From the NCBI GenBank assembly GCA_016179685.1, contig JACPCR010000062.1:124001-188000 (forward strand): a DNA stretch of 64,000 nt. The letters are read 5' to 3'. The notes beneath the pieces are model-generated. The model made no database searches. It saw only the letters and a list, made by a program, of their open reading frames with translations, and was not told the origin of the DNA. Origin of the DNA: Planctomycetota bacterium (GTDB lineage Bacteria; Planctomycetota; PUPC01; JACPCR01). The stretch's first letter is position 1. Each line of letters opens with the position of its first letter. Of the stretch, positions 35,468 through 44,838 are shown piece by piece. The translations under genes and the position numbers were made by a program.

Positions 35468-36409
35468 TCAAGTCATCGCCATTCGGCGGGCCAGGAGGCT
35501 CGAGGGAACGAGCAGAGCCAGGCAGGCGAGCCCATAGGCGACGTGGCCACGGCCCAGCACGGCCGCGGCATCGAAAAGCACCAGTCCCAGAAGAGCAGCC
35601 TGGATGACAAGGCCGATGGCGGCTGGCGTGGCCTGCGTGCATGCTCGCCGGACCCGAACGGCGAGCATGCCCATCAGGGCGAGGATGACCACGGCGCCCA
35701 GGATGAAGGACTCCCGAGGATAAAGCAGTGTGGAGCTGGCGGGGAAGAGGGCCAGGAGCAGGGCCAGGACGATGAGCCGCCGCGGGGAGAATGCCTTGTC
35801 CTCCATGCGGCTGATCGCGGTCACCACAAAGATGTAGGCCCCGAGGAGTGCAGCGGGCAACCAGGCTTGATGCCAGTTCGCCGGCGCGGCCGAGGCGCCC
35901 AGGAGGAGGTTCAGAGCGCGGCAAGTGCCCATGAGAACGGCAGCCAGGGGGGCCCAGGCCTTGGAGCACCGGTTATAGAGCGTGATGGAGAGGACGAGGA
36001 CTGCGCAGAGATTGAGCGAACGCCTCCCCGTGAGGCCGGAGGCCACCAACGCGGCGAGGAACAGGACGCCAACCAGCATGGCGGCGATGCGGGTGCTGAC
36101 GCGCCCGCTGGGGATGGGCCGTTCGGGCCGATGCACCCGGTCCCAGGAGAGGTCCAGAAGATCGTTCAGAGCCACGCCGCCCGCGTAGAGGCAGGCGCAG
36201 GCGACCAGGACAGAAGCCAGCGACCGCCAGTCCGGCGAATGCGGGGGATTGACGCAGATGAAATAGCCGGCCCAGCCGTCGGCTAGCGCCGTGATCACGT
36301 TGGGCAGCCGAACGAGCTGGAGACAGGGCAAGGCCCTGAGGCGGGAATCCGTTGGCACATCTCGCCGCGATGGAATCAAGGAAGCCTCGGCGGATGGTTG
36401 CTGTGCCAT
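35468..36409 (-). CDS. UbiA-family prenyltransferase
   Basis: A 313-residue membrane enzyme of the UbiA superfamily, which transfers a prenyl chain to an aromatic or other acceptor. The first aspartate-rich motif is NDLLDLSWDRVHRPERPIPS; the second region is RMEDKAFSPRRL. Eight to nine hydrophobic helices fit the fold. SCO-type members in planctomycete-like genomes often act in quinone or hopanoid-like pathways; no partner genes are nearby. I start at ATG 36409 (MAQQPSAEAS); the open frame extends far upstream in low-quality sequence. Acceptor unknown. Confidence 0.85.
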   Translation of the reverse strand: MAQQPSAEASLIPSRRDVPTDSRLRALPCLQLVRLPNVITALADGWAGYFICVNPPHSPDWRSLASVLVACACLYAGGVALNDLLDLSWDRVHRPERPIPSGRVSTRIAAMLVGVLFLAALVASGLTGRRSLNLCAVLVLSITLYNRCSKAWAPLAAVLMGTCRALNLLLGASAAPANWHQAWLPAALLGAYIFVVTAISRMEDKAFSPRRLIVLALLLALFPASSTLLYPRESFILGAVVILALMGMLAVRVRRACTQATPAAIGLVIQAALLGLVLFDAAAVLGRGHVAYGLACLALLVPSSLLARRMAMT

Positions 36410-36542
36410 AACTACGCCCGACAACCGTCCGTCTGGGCACGCCGCCATCCTGGCGGCATGCACCCGCCATGCCTTCGCCCGAGAACCGTCCGTCATTTTG
36501 CGCCGCCCGAGGTGTGAAACACTTCTGCGCCGCAAAATGCAA

Positions 36543-39500
36543 CTATTTCTTCCATACCCGCGGGAACGCCCAGACGGCCCAGTCCTCCGCGTTGTTGCCG
36601 CAGTCGTCAATGACCAGCTCCAGCTCCGGGACCTCTTTTGGGAGTCTGACCTTGATCCCAATCGCGCCGCCCGCTTTGTCCAGGCGCTCGGTCTCGTGGA
36701 GCAGTTTCCCCTGCCCCGTGGAGACCCTGAACCGGATGCTGCGGCTGGCCATCGAGGCGCCATAAGCGGTGAAGTGCGTCACGTCGGCCGGAATCTTGTA
36801 GAGCAGCCTGGAAGGCGCATGGGCGCTCAAGAACTCCATGCAGTCCGTCTCGTAGACCGGCAAGAGGTTACCCCGGGGCCCCCAGTTGACCTGAAACTTT
36901 CCCCAGCCCACCCTGTTTTCCATGGGCCAATACTGCGTCAAAGAAACGTATCGCCGATTGCGCAAGTCGTCTTCACCCGTTCCTTCCATCAGGTCCTGCT
37001 TCCCCGGCGGATAGCCCCCGCGGAGCTTGGACACGATTTCATCATCACCCTTCGGCGTCTGGAAGGCCAGCGAGAATCCACAAATCCCCACCCGGTTCTC
37101 CACGAGAACCTCCAGCCGGTTCACGCCTTTCTTCAGAGCGATTTCAATCCGATCGCCCTCCTCCTCGTCCATGCCTCGGGCCACGGGATTCTGGTGGACG
37201 ACCTTCCCGTTCACGGAGACCCGGATGCCGTCGTCGCTGCGGACCATGCACCCCAGCTTCACGGCTTTGGGAGAGAAGAGGTAAGCGATGCCATAGCTGA
37301 CCGAACGCTCCGAAGAATAGAAGCGTATCAGGCCGCTAGCGGCCTCGGCGCGTCTCCAGGCAATCCCGTCAACCTGGCTTTCGACCTTGTCGGGCTGGGG
37401 CTTGCTGAAGTTGAATCTCATCTTGAGGCGGTCTTCGGCATCGAGGGGCACCACTTTGCGGTCGTACTGGAGGATGCCGCGGAGCGTCAGCCAGGACGTG
37501 ACCTCGCCGGAAGGCCCGAGCGGGGGCAAAGAGGCCTCGGCCTTCCCCAGTTTGCCCTCGCCTTCGTCGCCCTCGGCGCTCTTCCCCTCGGCCTCATTGA
37601 CCTCCGAGAGCCAGCCTTCGATCTTGTCCCCGTTCTCCAGAAAAACCTTGGTCTCGGCATAATCTTTCTTCAGGGACTCGAGAGCCTCACGGGCGGGTTT
37701 CCACTGCTTTTTTTCCACAGCGGTTCGGCCCCTGGCCAGCAGCGATTCCGCCTCGCCCTCCGCCCTGACCTTCTCCACCGAAGCGAGCAGCTCCTCGTAG
37801 CGCCCGACGTCCAGCCCCTTCTCCTTCGCACGGGCCAGCTCCGCCCGAGCGGCGGGCCGGTCTCCCTCGCGGTCGACAATCTGGAACAGGGTCAAGGAAA
37901 GAACGCCGCCGTCCCCGTCCGGCTCGAGTCTCTTTCGGGCCAGGCCGACCAGTTCCTGGCCTTTGAGTTCCGACAGGGCCTTTCCCATCTGCGGGCCGCC
38001 GACGTCGAGGGTCACGATGCCGTTCTCGAACTTGACGAATTTTCCGCGGATGCGGGCGACCGTCACCTCCTGGCCGGGCTGGAGCGCACTTGCTCCGGTC
38101 TCGGCGGCCTTCCAGAACTGCATCAGACGGTTTACGTCGCCCTGGAGAAGCTCGATCCTCCGGCGGGAATCCTCGCGTTTTTCATCCTGAAGAGCGGCCT
38201 CGACCAGAGTCTTGGCCTTCGAGTAATCGCGGGATTCGAGCAGGGGCATCACCCGCTCCGCCAGTTGCCGTTCCGAATCCGAGGCCCTTGATGCCCCTCC
38301 ATCGGACCCGCCTTTGGACCCTCCGGCCTGACTCCCTTCCAGCTTGGCCAGCTCGGCCTCGGCCCGCTTCGTGATATCCGGCACGTCGAACTCGATGGCC
38401 TTCTGCAGCTCCTCTCTCGCCTGGTCGAGCCTTCCATTGCGCACGTGATCGCGGGCGTTGACGAGGACCGCCTCGAAAACCCGCAAAGCCTTGTTCACAT
38501 ACTCGGCCCGGAGATCGTTCAGGTCGTGTTCCCACCGGTCGTTCCGGAGCGGGCCGGGGAAGGAATCGAGGGCAGCGAAGGCATCGCGGAACTGCGCCTT
38601 CCCCACGGCGTTCTCCGACTCCGACTTCACGCGGTTGTACTCGAGCTGGGCATCCGCCTCCCAGTTGATCTTGATCTCCTCGATGGTCCCCCGAATCCGG
38701 CCGGCCACCGGACCATCCTTGTCCTCTTCCAGGATGGCCTGATACCGCTCGAGCTGCCCCTTGTAGTCCGACGGGTTGCTCTCCCGGTATTCCGCCGCCT
38801 TCTTCAAGGCGTCCGGCGACTCCGGCGGCTTCGATACGGGACGGACATCCTTCACGCTCGTCATGGTGACAGGCTTGACGGATGTCGAAACCGTCGGCGG
38901 GCCGCCCCGGTCCCTGGGTCCCTTGCTCGGCAAAACAAACAGAGCTGCAGCAAGGACCACGACGGATGCGATGACAACGGCCGCGAGACCGCCCGACTTG
39001 GACTTGGCCTTGGGCCTGGCGCGTTCCCCGCGTTCCGCGCGTTCCCCGCGTTCCGCGCGCTCCCCAGGTTCTGCGCGCTCAGCGCGTTCCGCACGCCCCG
39101 CCGGCGACTCTGCCGCCTTGTCCTCGGCCCCTGCCGAACGCGGCACGAGCCGGCTCTTGGGCATCACCGCCGTCGGAATCTTTCCCTGAATGATCCGCTC
39201 GAGATCTTCAATCAGGTCCGCCGTGGTTTGATACCGGTCCGATGGGCTCTTGGCCATCAACTTCTGGATGACCTTCGAGGCCCCGACGGAAACGGTAGGC
39301 TTCTGGTCATGAGCCGAGGGCGGAGGCTCCGTCAGGTGCTTGGCCAGCACCATGGCCGTGGTCTCGCCCTGGAACGGCGGCTTTCCTATGAGCGCATGAT
39401 AAAAAGTCGCACCCAGGGAATACAGATCGGACCGGATATCGATGCCCTCTTCGCCCTTCGCCTGCTCCGGGCTGATGTAATCGGGCGTGCCGAGGACCGT

Positions 39501-40031
39501 TCCGGCCTGGGTGACCGTTGTATCTTCGGGCGCCTTGGCGAGGCCAAAATCGGCCAGCTTGGGAATGCCGTCGCTGCCGATAAGGATGTTGTCCGGCTTG
39601 ATGTCCCGGTGGATCAGGCCAGCTTTCTCGGCGTGGGAAATGCCCCGCGCGATGCCGAGAATGATCTCCGCGGCCTCTTTCTCCCCCAGCGAGCCCTCGA
39701 GGTTGATCTTCTTCCGCAGGGACTCTCCCTCGATGAATTCCATCGCGAAGAAGTAGTAGCCTTCGGGCGACTTGCCGACTTCATAGGCGGTCACGATGTT
39801 GGGATGCGAGAGCCGAGCGGCGGACTGGGCCTCCCGGGTGAACCGCTGGACGTATTTTTCGTTCTGGGCGAGCCGAGGCGGGAGCACCTTGAGGGCCACG
39901 GGCCTGCCCATGGAAATCTGGGTCGCTCGATAGACCACGCCCATGCCGCCCTCGCCGAGCTTGGCTTCCAGCTTGTAGCCCGCAATTTGATTGGTCGTGA
40001 CCTTCTTGGGAGCGCTGGTTTCCTGGCTCAT
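36543..40031 (-). CDS. Large Ser/Thr kinase with NPCBM-like C-terminal domain
   Basis: A 1162-residue receptor-type kinase. Catalytic domain at about 18-280: GEGGMGVVYRA, VALKVLPP, HRDIKPDNILI, DFGLAKA, GTPDYISPEQA. Then a linker of repeated ER/GER units (about 310-340), a membrane helix (AAVVIASVVVLAAALFVLP, about 350-368), and an outside part of about 790 residues. That part has helical repeats and, at the C-terminus, a domain like NPCBM: FLSAHAPSRLLYKIP, RFRVSTGQGKLLHET, LELVIDDCGNNAEDWAVWA. NPCBM binds carbohydrate, so glycan sensing is plausible. A TATAAT promoter lies about 90 bases upstream. Confidence 0.85.
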   Translation of the reverse strand: MSQETSAPKKVTTNQIAGYKLEAKLGEGGMGVVYRATQISMGRPVALKVLPPRLAQNEKYVQRFTREAQSAARLSHPNIVTAYEVGKSPEGYYFFAMEFIEGESLRKKINLEGSLGEKEAAEIILGIARGISHAEKAGLIHRDIKPDNILIGSDGIPKLADFGLAKAPEDTTVTQAGTVLGTPDYISPEQAKGEEGIDIRSDLYSLGATFYHALIGKPPFQGETTAMVLAKHLTEPPPSAHDQKPTVSVGASKVIQKLMAKSPSDRYQTTADLIEDLERIIQGKIPTAVMPKSRLVPRSAGAEDKAAESPAGRAERAERAEPGERAERGERAERGERARPKAKSKSGGLAAVVIASVVVLAAALFVLPSKGPRDRGGPPTVSTSVKPVTMTSVKDVRPVSKPPESPDALKKAAEYRESNPSDYKGQLERYQAILEEDKDGPVAGRIRGTIEEIKINWEADAQLEYNRVKSESENAVGKAQFRDAFAALDSFPGPLRNDRWEHDLNDLRAEYVNKALRVFEAVLVNARDHVRNGRLDQAREELQKAIEFDVPDITKRAEAELAKLEGSQAGGSKGGSDGGASRASDSERQLAERVMPLLESRDYSKAKTLVEAALQDEKREDSRRRIELLQGDVNRLMQFWKAAETGASALQPGQEVTVARIRGKFVKFENGIVTLDVGGPQMGKALSELKGQELVGLARKRLEPDGDGGVLSLTLFQIVDREGDRPAARAELARAKEKGLDVGRYEELLASVEKVRAEGEAESLLARGRTAVEKKQWKPAREALESLKKDYAETKVFLENGDKIEGWLSEVNEAEGKSAEGDEGEGKLGKAEASLPPLGPSGEVTSWLTLRGILQYDRKVVPLDAEDRLKMRFNFSKPQPDKVESQVDGIAWRRAEAASGLIRFYSSERSVSYGIAYLFSPKAVKLGCMVRSDDGIRVSVNGKVVHQNPVARGMDEEEGDRIEIALKKGVNRLEVLVENRVGICGFSLAFQTPKGDDEIVSKLRGGYPPGKQDLMEGTGEDDLRNRRYVSLTQYWPMENRVGWGKFQVNWGPRGNLLPVYETDCMEFLSAHAPSRLLYKIPADVTHFTAYGASMASRSIRFRVSTGQGKLLHETERLDKAGGAIGIKVRLPKEVPELELVIDDCGNNAEDWAVWAFPRVWKK
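39018..39100 (-). repeat. Tandem repeat encoding the kinase ER-rich linker
   Basis: Nine- and eighteen-base units of the type GCGCGTTCCCCGCGTTCC repeat within the kinase gene and encode AERAERAEPGERAERGERA-type sequence between kinase domain and membrane helix. Such units can change in number by slippage without shifting frame. Confidence 0.75.
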
Positions 40032-40122
40032 CTCGGGACCTGATGTGTCAAGGGTCCGCCTGGCTCGAGCAGACCTTCACCGGGGGTAAGAATCCGCGAT
40101 GAAACCGCCGCGTTCAATGGAC

Positions 40123-40151
40123 ATTATAAGAATGCCCGGCGGGGCGAGCAA
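40123..40151 (-). promoter_or_regulatory. Candidate sigma70-type promoter of the large kinase gene
   Basis: Minus strand: TTGCTC (40151-40146), a 17-base spacer, TATAAT (40128-40123). The predicted start lies about 85 bases before the kinase ATG. Confidence 0.55.
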
Positions 40152-40313
40152 CTCTCTCGGCTCCTGTAAGAGCTGAGTGAACCTTCCCTGTCCACTGTTT
40201 CAGAAGAGCCCCGAAGTGGGCGAAATGAAATAACCCAGGGCAATCCGCAGCAGGCGAAGCCGCCCAGGGTTGACAGACGAATGTCTCCATAAAGTCCTGT
40301 ATCAAAGATGCCC

Positions 40314-40408
40314 CCCATGTCCCAACGTCCCAACGGGATCCGCCGAACTAGGGGAGAATCCCTCCCCATGTCCCAACGGGATCCCTCCCGCAGGGACAGG
40401 TCCGGGAG
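40314..40408. repeat. CCCATGTCCCAACG repeat block
   Basis: CCCATGTCCCAACG followed by TCCCAACGGGATCC (40314-40341), a second CCCATGTCCCAACGGGATCC (40365-40384), then CAGGTCCGGGAG. The same order, with CCCATAGTCCCAACG and CAGGTCCGGGAG, occurs at 52788-52852. Confidence 0.75.
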
Positions 40409-40554
40409 GGACAAGTTTCGGAAGGGCGACAGAGGGATGTTCGCTCAGCAGTTGCCGGCTTCTTTCCCGGTTCAGAATTGCATCGGCGCGGAACGCCACT
40501 GTTCCGGCGAAATGGGACGGCCCCTCCTATATACTGCGGTGGGTGGCCGAAATG

Positions 40555-42519
40555 TTACGAGGAAGGAAACTCCGAGGCCGCCGATCCCCCCAGTTCGGCG
40601 CGTTCAGAAGGGGCATGAAACCGGGACAGAACTTCCGCGGCCGCGTGACCCATAGCCAGGTAGATGAACGGGCCGACATGGTCGATTAGCCTCCACTCCG
40701 GTTGGGAACGCGGCCCGAAGAGCCAGACCGTCGGTCCAATGAGAAGGAGCATCCACACCAGCACTATCCGGCGCGGCGAACAGGCCAGCATGAGATAGGC
40801 CGGAATCGCCCACCAGTAGAGTAACGGGCTCCTCCCGAAGGTCTCGTCGCGAGCGTGCTTTCCAAGAAAAATCTCGAGAAGCGTGCTCCCGGTGCGGTCC
40901 GCCAGTTCCCACGGCGAGTGCATCTGGAAAAAATACTCCAGCGAGGTGACGTCGGGACCGGCGTAAGCGTTGCTTGCCAGTTCCTCGCTGCTGGGGTAGC
41001 CCGGCTGGTCCTTGAATTCCATGTTTCGGTAGTACTTGATGTGGAGGTTAATGGCCTGGAGCGGGTCACCGTACCGGACCGCGCACTGGACCACGAAAGG
41101 GATCAGGGGAAGCAGGGCGACGCAGGTTGAAAGAATCAGGGACCGGATCGTCCCGCCGCGGCGGCGAAGGGCATAAGCGATGCCCAGGAGGCAGAACCAC
41201 GTGGAGGTGATGCGAACGAGGCAGACACAGGCCGAGGCGAGTCCCAGCCAGAGGGCGTGCCGGGCCGGCGCCGGGGGCCTTGGAGTGAAGACCGCCCAGG
41301 TGAGGAACAGGAGCGTGAGGGTGAAGAGTTCGAGCCGCAGGCCCCGGCCCGAGTGCCAGGCCCAGTAACGGTTGCTGGCCAGGAGGGCTGCGGCGATCAA
41401 TCCTGGAATGTCTCCGAACAGTTCCTGTCCCACGCGGTACAGCAGGACAATGAGCGCGACGGAGAAGATGGAGGAAAGTACCCGAAGGGAAAGGTCGCTG
41501 TCTCCAAGGGTCTTCAGGGCGATCTTGATGAAAAAAATGAAAAGAGGCTCACGATGCTCCGTGTCGTAGAACCAGGTCATCTGTCGAGCAATGATGCGGA
41601 ATCCGGCGGCGTCGGGTTCCGGGGCCTTGAAGCGCATCGAGTTGAGCGAGTCCCAGCGGAGGGATGCGCCGAGGAAGGCCAGTAGGGCGACGGCGACCGG
41701 TATGAGACGGACGGGTCTACCCCGTTGGAGGAGGCCCGGCAGACAGGCGAACAGGGCGCAGGAACAGGCCATCAGCGGCATGTAGTCGAGCATCTCCAGG
41801 GGCAGAATGCCCAGGAGGGCCGCCAGGGCCGCGGACCCGATGCCGAGTACGGCGAGCGGGGGATACCGGGGGAAGGCCTCGGCAAAATGCCAGAGCGTGA
41901 GCAGGAACACGGGGAAGAAGACCGGAGGCAGAAACAGCCAGAACGAGACCGTCGGGTAGCGGAGGGTGATTCGTTCGAGGAGCGGCCCGGAGCTACCGGG
42001 CCGGGCCGACACGAAGAAGAGGCACGAACCTCCGCCAGGCCGGAGGCGAGTCAGGTTGACGGGCTGGCCATTCTGGACCAGGGCGGTGGCGGGGATTCGT
42101 TCCCACAGTCTTCCGAAATTCAGCGACCAAGGCGACTCCCCCGAGCTTTTTTTGGGCACGTTCTCGGGTGACGGGACGGCATCGGGCGGCAGCAGCAGGG
42201 TGGCTTCGATCTGTCCTGCGCCTTCCCGCGTCGGCGTCATCTCGATCAGGACGTCCTGGAAACGGAAGTTCGTGAGATGGAGGACCAGCTCGGCCGGCTC
42301 TCCGGCGGGTGCGACGAGGCCTTGTCGGCTCGGCCGCCAGCCTGTCCACCTGGCGAAGGCCGCCCGGTCCACCTCTTCCGTTCGAAAATCGAAGACCACC
42401 TCGTCTTCGGGCAGATGCCCGAGGCGCAGGCCGTGGAGGACCGACAGGATCAGAGTGCCGGCGGCGACGGCTATCCACTTCCAGCACTGCGAGATCGGCG
42501 CTCCGGTCGGCTCGTGCAC
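40555..42519 (-). CDS. GT39/ArnT-like membrane glycosyltransferase
   Basis: A 654-residue polytopic membrane protein of the GT-C class (ArnT/PMT-like), which moves a sugar from a lipid-linked donor outside the membrane. After one N-terminal helix there is a soluble insert (about 40-185). Then come some ten to twelve helices with the first-loop acidic site FKAPEPDAAGFRII and HREPLFIFFIKIALKTLGDSDLSLRVLS, typical for the family. The start is GTG 42519 with GAGGAAA upstream, 4 bases after the stop of the CobA-HemD gene, so both are on one transcript. Donor and acceptor unknown. Confidence 0.85.
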   Translation of the reverse strand: MHEPTGAPISQCWKWIAVAAGTLILSVLHGLRLGHLPEDEVVFDFRTEEVDRAAFARWTGWRPSRQGLVAPAGEPAELVLHLTNFRFQDVLIEMTPTREGAGQIEATLLLPPDAVPSPENVPKKSSGESPWSLNFGRLWERIPATALVQNGQPVNLTRLRPGGGSCLFFVSARPGSSGPLLERITLRYPTVSFWLFLPPVFFPVFLLTLWHFAEAFPRYPPLAVLGIGSAALAALLGILPLEMLDYMPLMACSCALFACLPGLLQRGRPVRLIPVAVALLAFLGASLRWDSLNSMRFKAPEPDAAGFRIIARQMTWFYDTEHREPLFIFFIKIALKTLGDSDLSLRVLSSIFSVALIVLLYRVGQELFGDIPGLIAAALLASNRYWAWHSGRGLRLELFTLTLLFLTWAVFTPRPPAPARHALWLGLASACVCLVRITSTWFCLLGIAYALRRRGGTIRSLILSTCVALLPLIPFVVQCAVRYGDPLQAINLHIKYYRNMEFKDQPGYPSSEELASNAYAGPDVTSLEYFFQMHSPWELADRTGSTLLEIFLGKHARDETFGRSPLLYWWAIPAYLMLACSPRRIVLVWMLLLIGPTVWLFGPRSQPEWRLIDHVGPFIYLAMGHAAAEVLSRFHAPSERAELGGSAASEFPSS

Positions 42520-42523
42520 CGTC

Positions 42524-44053
42524 TTATTTCCTCTGGACGAAGTCCACGAGGGCGTGGAGAAGGCCCGGCACGGTGTGTTCCCTGGCCTCGATGGCGACAG
42601 ACATTCCCAGCCTCCGGGCCGTGGCGCTGGTGCTTGGCCCTATGCTGGCGAACCGCAGGGGGGCGGGCAGGCTGTGAATCCCTTCCGGGCCGAGCAGGCG
42701 GACAAAGTGCTCCGCGGTCGAGGAACTCGTGAAGGTGACCCAGTGGACCTCGCCGCGGCGCAGCCGCTGAAGCATGGGTTCCGGAGGCGGGGAGGCCGCG
42801 ACGGTGTGGTAGGCGGCGACTTCGACGGTTTCCGCACCGAGACGCCGCAGCTCCTCCGGTAGAAAGCCAGGAGCGATATCCGCTCGGGGCAGAAGGAATC
42901 GCTGGCCGCGAAGATCGCCCATCTTGCCGAATTCGGCGACCAGGCCCTCGGCCCTGTAGGCTTCCGGCAGCAGGTCGACCTTGAGATGGAAGGATTCCAG
43001 TCGGCGGGCCGTGGCGGGCCCAATGGCGCACAGCCGCACGCCCGCCAGTGCACGGACATCCGCTCCGATGGCTTGAAGCCGGGCCAGGACCGCTTCCACC
43101 GCGTTCGAGCTGGTGAACACCACCCACTGGAATCGGGAGAGCCGCCGCAGCGCTTCGTCGAGCGGACCCGGGTCGGACACGGGACGAATCTCGATCACGG
43201 GAAGAGGCAAGGCTTCGGCGCCGAAAAATTCCAGCCCATCCATCAGCTCGGCCGACTCCTCCCGTGGACGTGTGACGCCCACACGAAGCCCAAAAAGCGG
43301 CTTCCGCTCGAACCAGTCCAGCTTCGGACGCAGCCGGACGACCTCGCCGGCCACGATGATGCCCGGCGGGCCCAGTCCTGCCTCACGCACTTTCGCTGCT
43401 ATGTCCCCGAGGCTGCCCACGACCGTCCTCTGCTCCGGACGCGTGCCCCACTGGACGGCCGCACAGGGAGTATCCGGGGAGCGCCCGTGCTCGAGAAGAC
43501 GCGAGACAATGCCCGGCAGGTTCTTCATGCCCATGAGAACGACCAGCGTGCCCTCGGACGCGGCGACCTTCGCCCAGTCGACCGAAGGGGCGTCCCGAAT
43601 GCATTCGTGGCCAGTGACCAGGGTCAGTGTGGAAGCGAATGCCCGGTGGGTCACCGGAATACCCGCATAGGCGGCAACGGAAATGGGGGAAGGTATCCCC
43701 GGCACCACCTCGAACGGCACACCCGCGTCCGCCAGCGCTTCGGCCTCCTCGCCCCCGCGTCCGAGAAGGAACGGATCGCCTCCCTTGAGCCGTACCACCT
43801 GCTGGCCCGCACGAGCGCGCTCGACCAGCAATGCATTGATCACCCCCTGCTCCATCGCATGACGGTCCCCTCTCTTCCCCGCATGAACCAGCTCCGCTCC
43901 CGGCCGAGCGTACCGCAGAAGGGTAGGGTTCACCAGGGCGTCAAAAACGACGACGTCGGCATCCTCGAGGCATTTCTTGCCTTTGACCGTGATCAGGCCC
44001 GGGTCGCCCGGACCTGCCCCGACGAGGAAAACGATGCCGGTCGATGATCGCAT
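42524..44053 (-). CDS. cobA-hemD: Uroporphyrinogen-III C-methyltransferase / uroporphyrinogen-III synthase fusion
   Basis: A 509-residue bifunctional enzyme for tetrapyrrole synthesis. Residues 1 to about 245 are SUMT/CobA: VFLVGAGPGDPGLITVKG, LVHAGKRGD, VVRLKGGDPFLLGRGGEEA, VVPGIPSPISVAAYAGIP, VLMGMKNL. From about 252 the HemD domain follows: LRVGVTRPREES, VVFTSSNAVEAV, CAIGPATARR, FTSSSTAEHFV, ASIGPSTSATARRLGM. HemD closes hydroxymethylbilane to uro'gen III; SUMT methylates C2 and C7 toward precorrin-2 for siroheme or cobalamin. ATG 44053 gives the normal start, but no ribosome site is visible. No other heme gene is near. Confidence 0.94.
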   Translation of the reverse strand: MRSSTGIVFLVGAGPGDPGLITVKGKKCLEDADVVVFDALVNPTLLRYARPGAELVHAGKRGDRHAMEQGVINALLVERARAGQQVVRLKGGDPFLLGRGGEEAEALADAGVPFEVVPGIPSPISVAAYAGIPVTHRAFASTLTLVTGHECIRDAPSVDWAKVAASEGTLVVLMGMKNLPGIVSRLLEHGRSPDTPCAAVQWGTRPEQRTVVGSLGDIAAKVREAGLGPPGIIVAGEVVRLRPKLDWFERKPLFGLRVGVTRPREESAELMDGLEFFGAEALPLPVIEIRPVSDPGPLDEALRRLSRFQWVVFTSSNAVEAVLARLQAIGADVRALAGVRLCAIGPATARRLESFHLKVDLLPEAYRAEGLVAEFGKMGDLRGQRFLLPRADIAPGFLPEELRRLGAETVEVAAYHTVAASPPPEPMLQRLRRGEVHWVTFTSSSTAEHFVRLLGPEGIHSLPAPLRFASIGPSTSATARRLGMSVAIEAREHTVPGLLHALVDFVQRK

Positions 44054-44149
44054 GGGAGGCGAGGTGAGATGCAAGCAAAGACACCGTTTGGATTCTAGCA
44101 GCACCGCGAACAGCCGACAATCTGAATGTCGAGGCTCAGACGCCGGAAC

Positions 44150-44775
44150 GATGCGGTCCCAAACTGGCCTGCGGAAGAAGAAGAGATCGGCGGCGAGCGG
44201 GGCGGAGATGGCGGGTCCGATTCCGGCCCTTGCCGCGAAGGACCTGGCATCGATTGCCGGTCCGGGCCTGGAGCGCCGCGGGGTCAGGGCTGGCTGGCCC
44301 CGGCTCTGTTCTGGCTGTGCAGAAAGGTGACGCGGCCCAGGCCCGAGCGGCCCTCGAGAAGGCGAAGGCGGCGGAGATGGACATCGCGGCCTACGAGGGC
44401 CGGCTCGTGCCCGTGCCCGTGCCCGCCACCACGAGCACGCCCGCAGGCACGGAGATCAAGATCGATTCGGAGTGGCCGGTCCGCCAAGCGCGCCCGACCA
44501 GCCTCGGGTCACTCCCGCTCGGCTCGAAGTCCAGAAGGATACGACTTGCCGCGTGCGTCTGGCCAATGAGGACGATGAGGAGGAGACGCGGGAGGTCCAG
44601 ACCTGCCCGGGCGGGGAGTGCCGGGGCAGCCGCAACACTCAAGGAGGCGAAGCTGCCGAGCGACCCCGGTCTCCTCCTATGGCTGCGGGCGGACCGGGGT
44701 GTGATCACGGACCGGGAAGGCCGCGTGAAGCGGTGGGAAGACCAGTCCTACCGCCAAGATTCGGATGAGAAATGA
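44150..44775 (+). pseudogene. Decayed tail of a Ser/Thr-kinase-type protein
   Basis: Several short frames together match the outer part of the large kinase at 36.5-40.0 kb. One frame gives IPALAAKDLASIAGPGLERRG, the next GWLAPALFWL, the next KGDAAQARAALEKAKAAEMD-IAAYEGRL. These align with LSELKGQELVGLARKRL, LSLTLFQIV and RPAARAELARAKEKGLDVGRYEELL of that kinase. A further frame gives RLEVQKDTTCRVRLANEDDEEE, and the first of these frames resumes as DPGLLLWLRADRGVITD-REGRVKRWEDQS, a typical start of a LamG/concanavalin-like domain. At least three frameshifts are needed. No kinase domain remains. Confidence 0.65.
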
Positions 44776-44838
44776 GGGACAGGATTAGCCGGGGATGCTG
44801 GCAAGCTGGAACGACTGCCGGGCGCTGGTGGGGTGCAG

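Larger units (their letters stand above)
40032..40554. other. Intergenic region with promoter and TCCCAACG repeats
   Basis: 523 bases between two minus-strand genes. The kinase promoter lies at 40123-40151. The segment 40314-40408 holds a repeat shared with 52.8 kb. The remainder shows no gene, RNA or strong structure. Confidence 0.6.

Noticed and set aside
36291..38291. 666-codon open frame antisense to the large kinase
   Set aside because: Shadow frame with no recognisable domain; the kinase tail is coherent.
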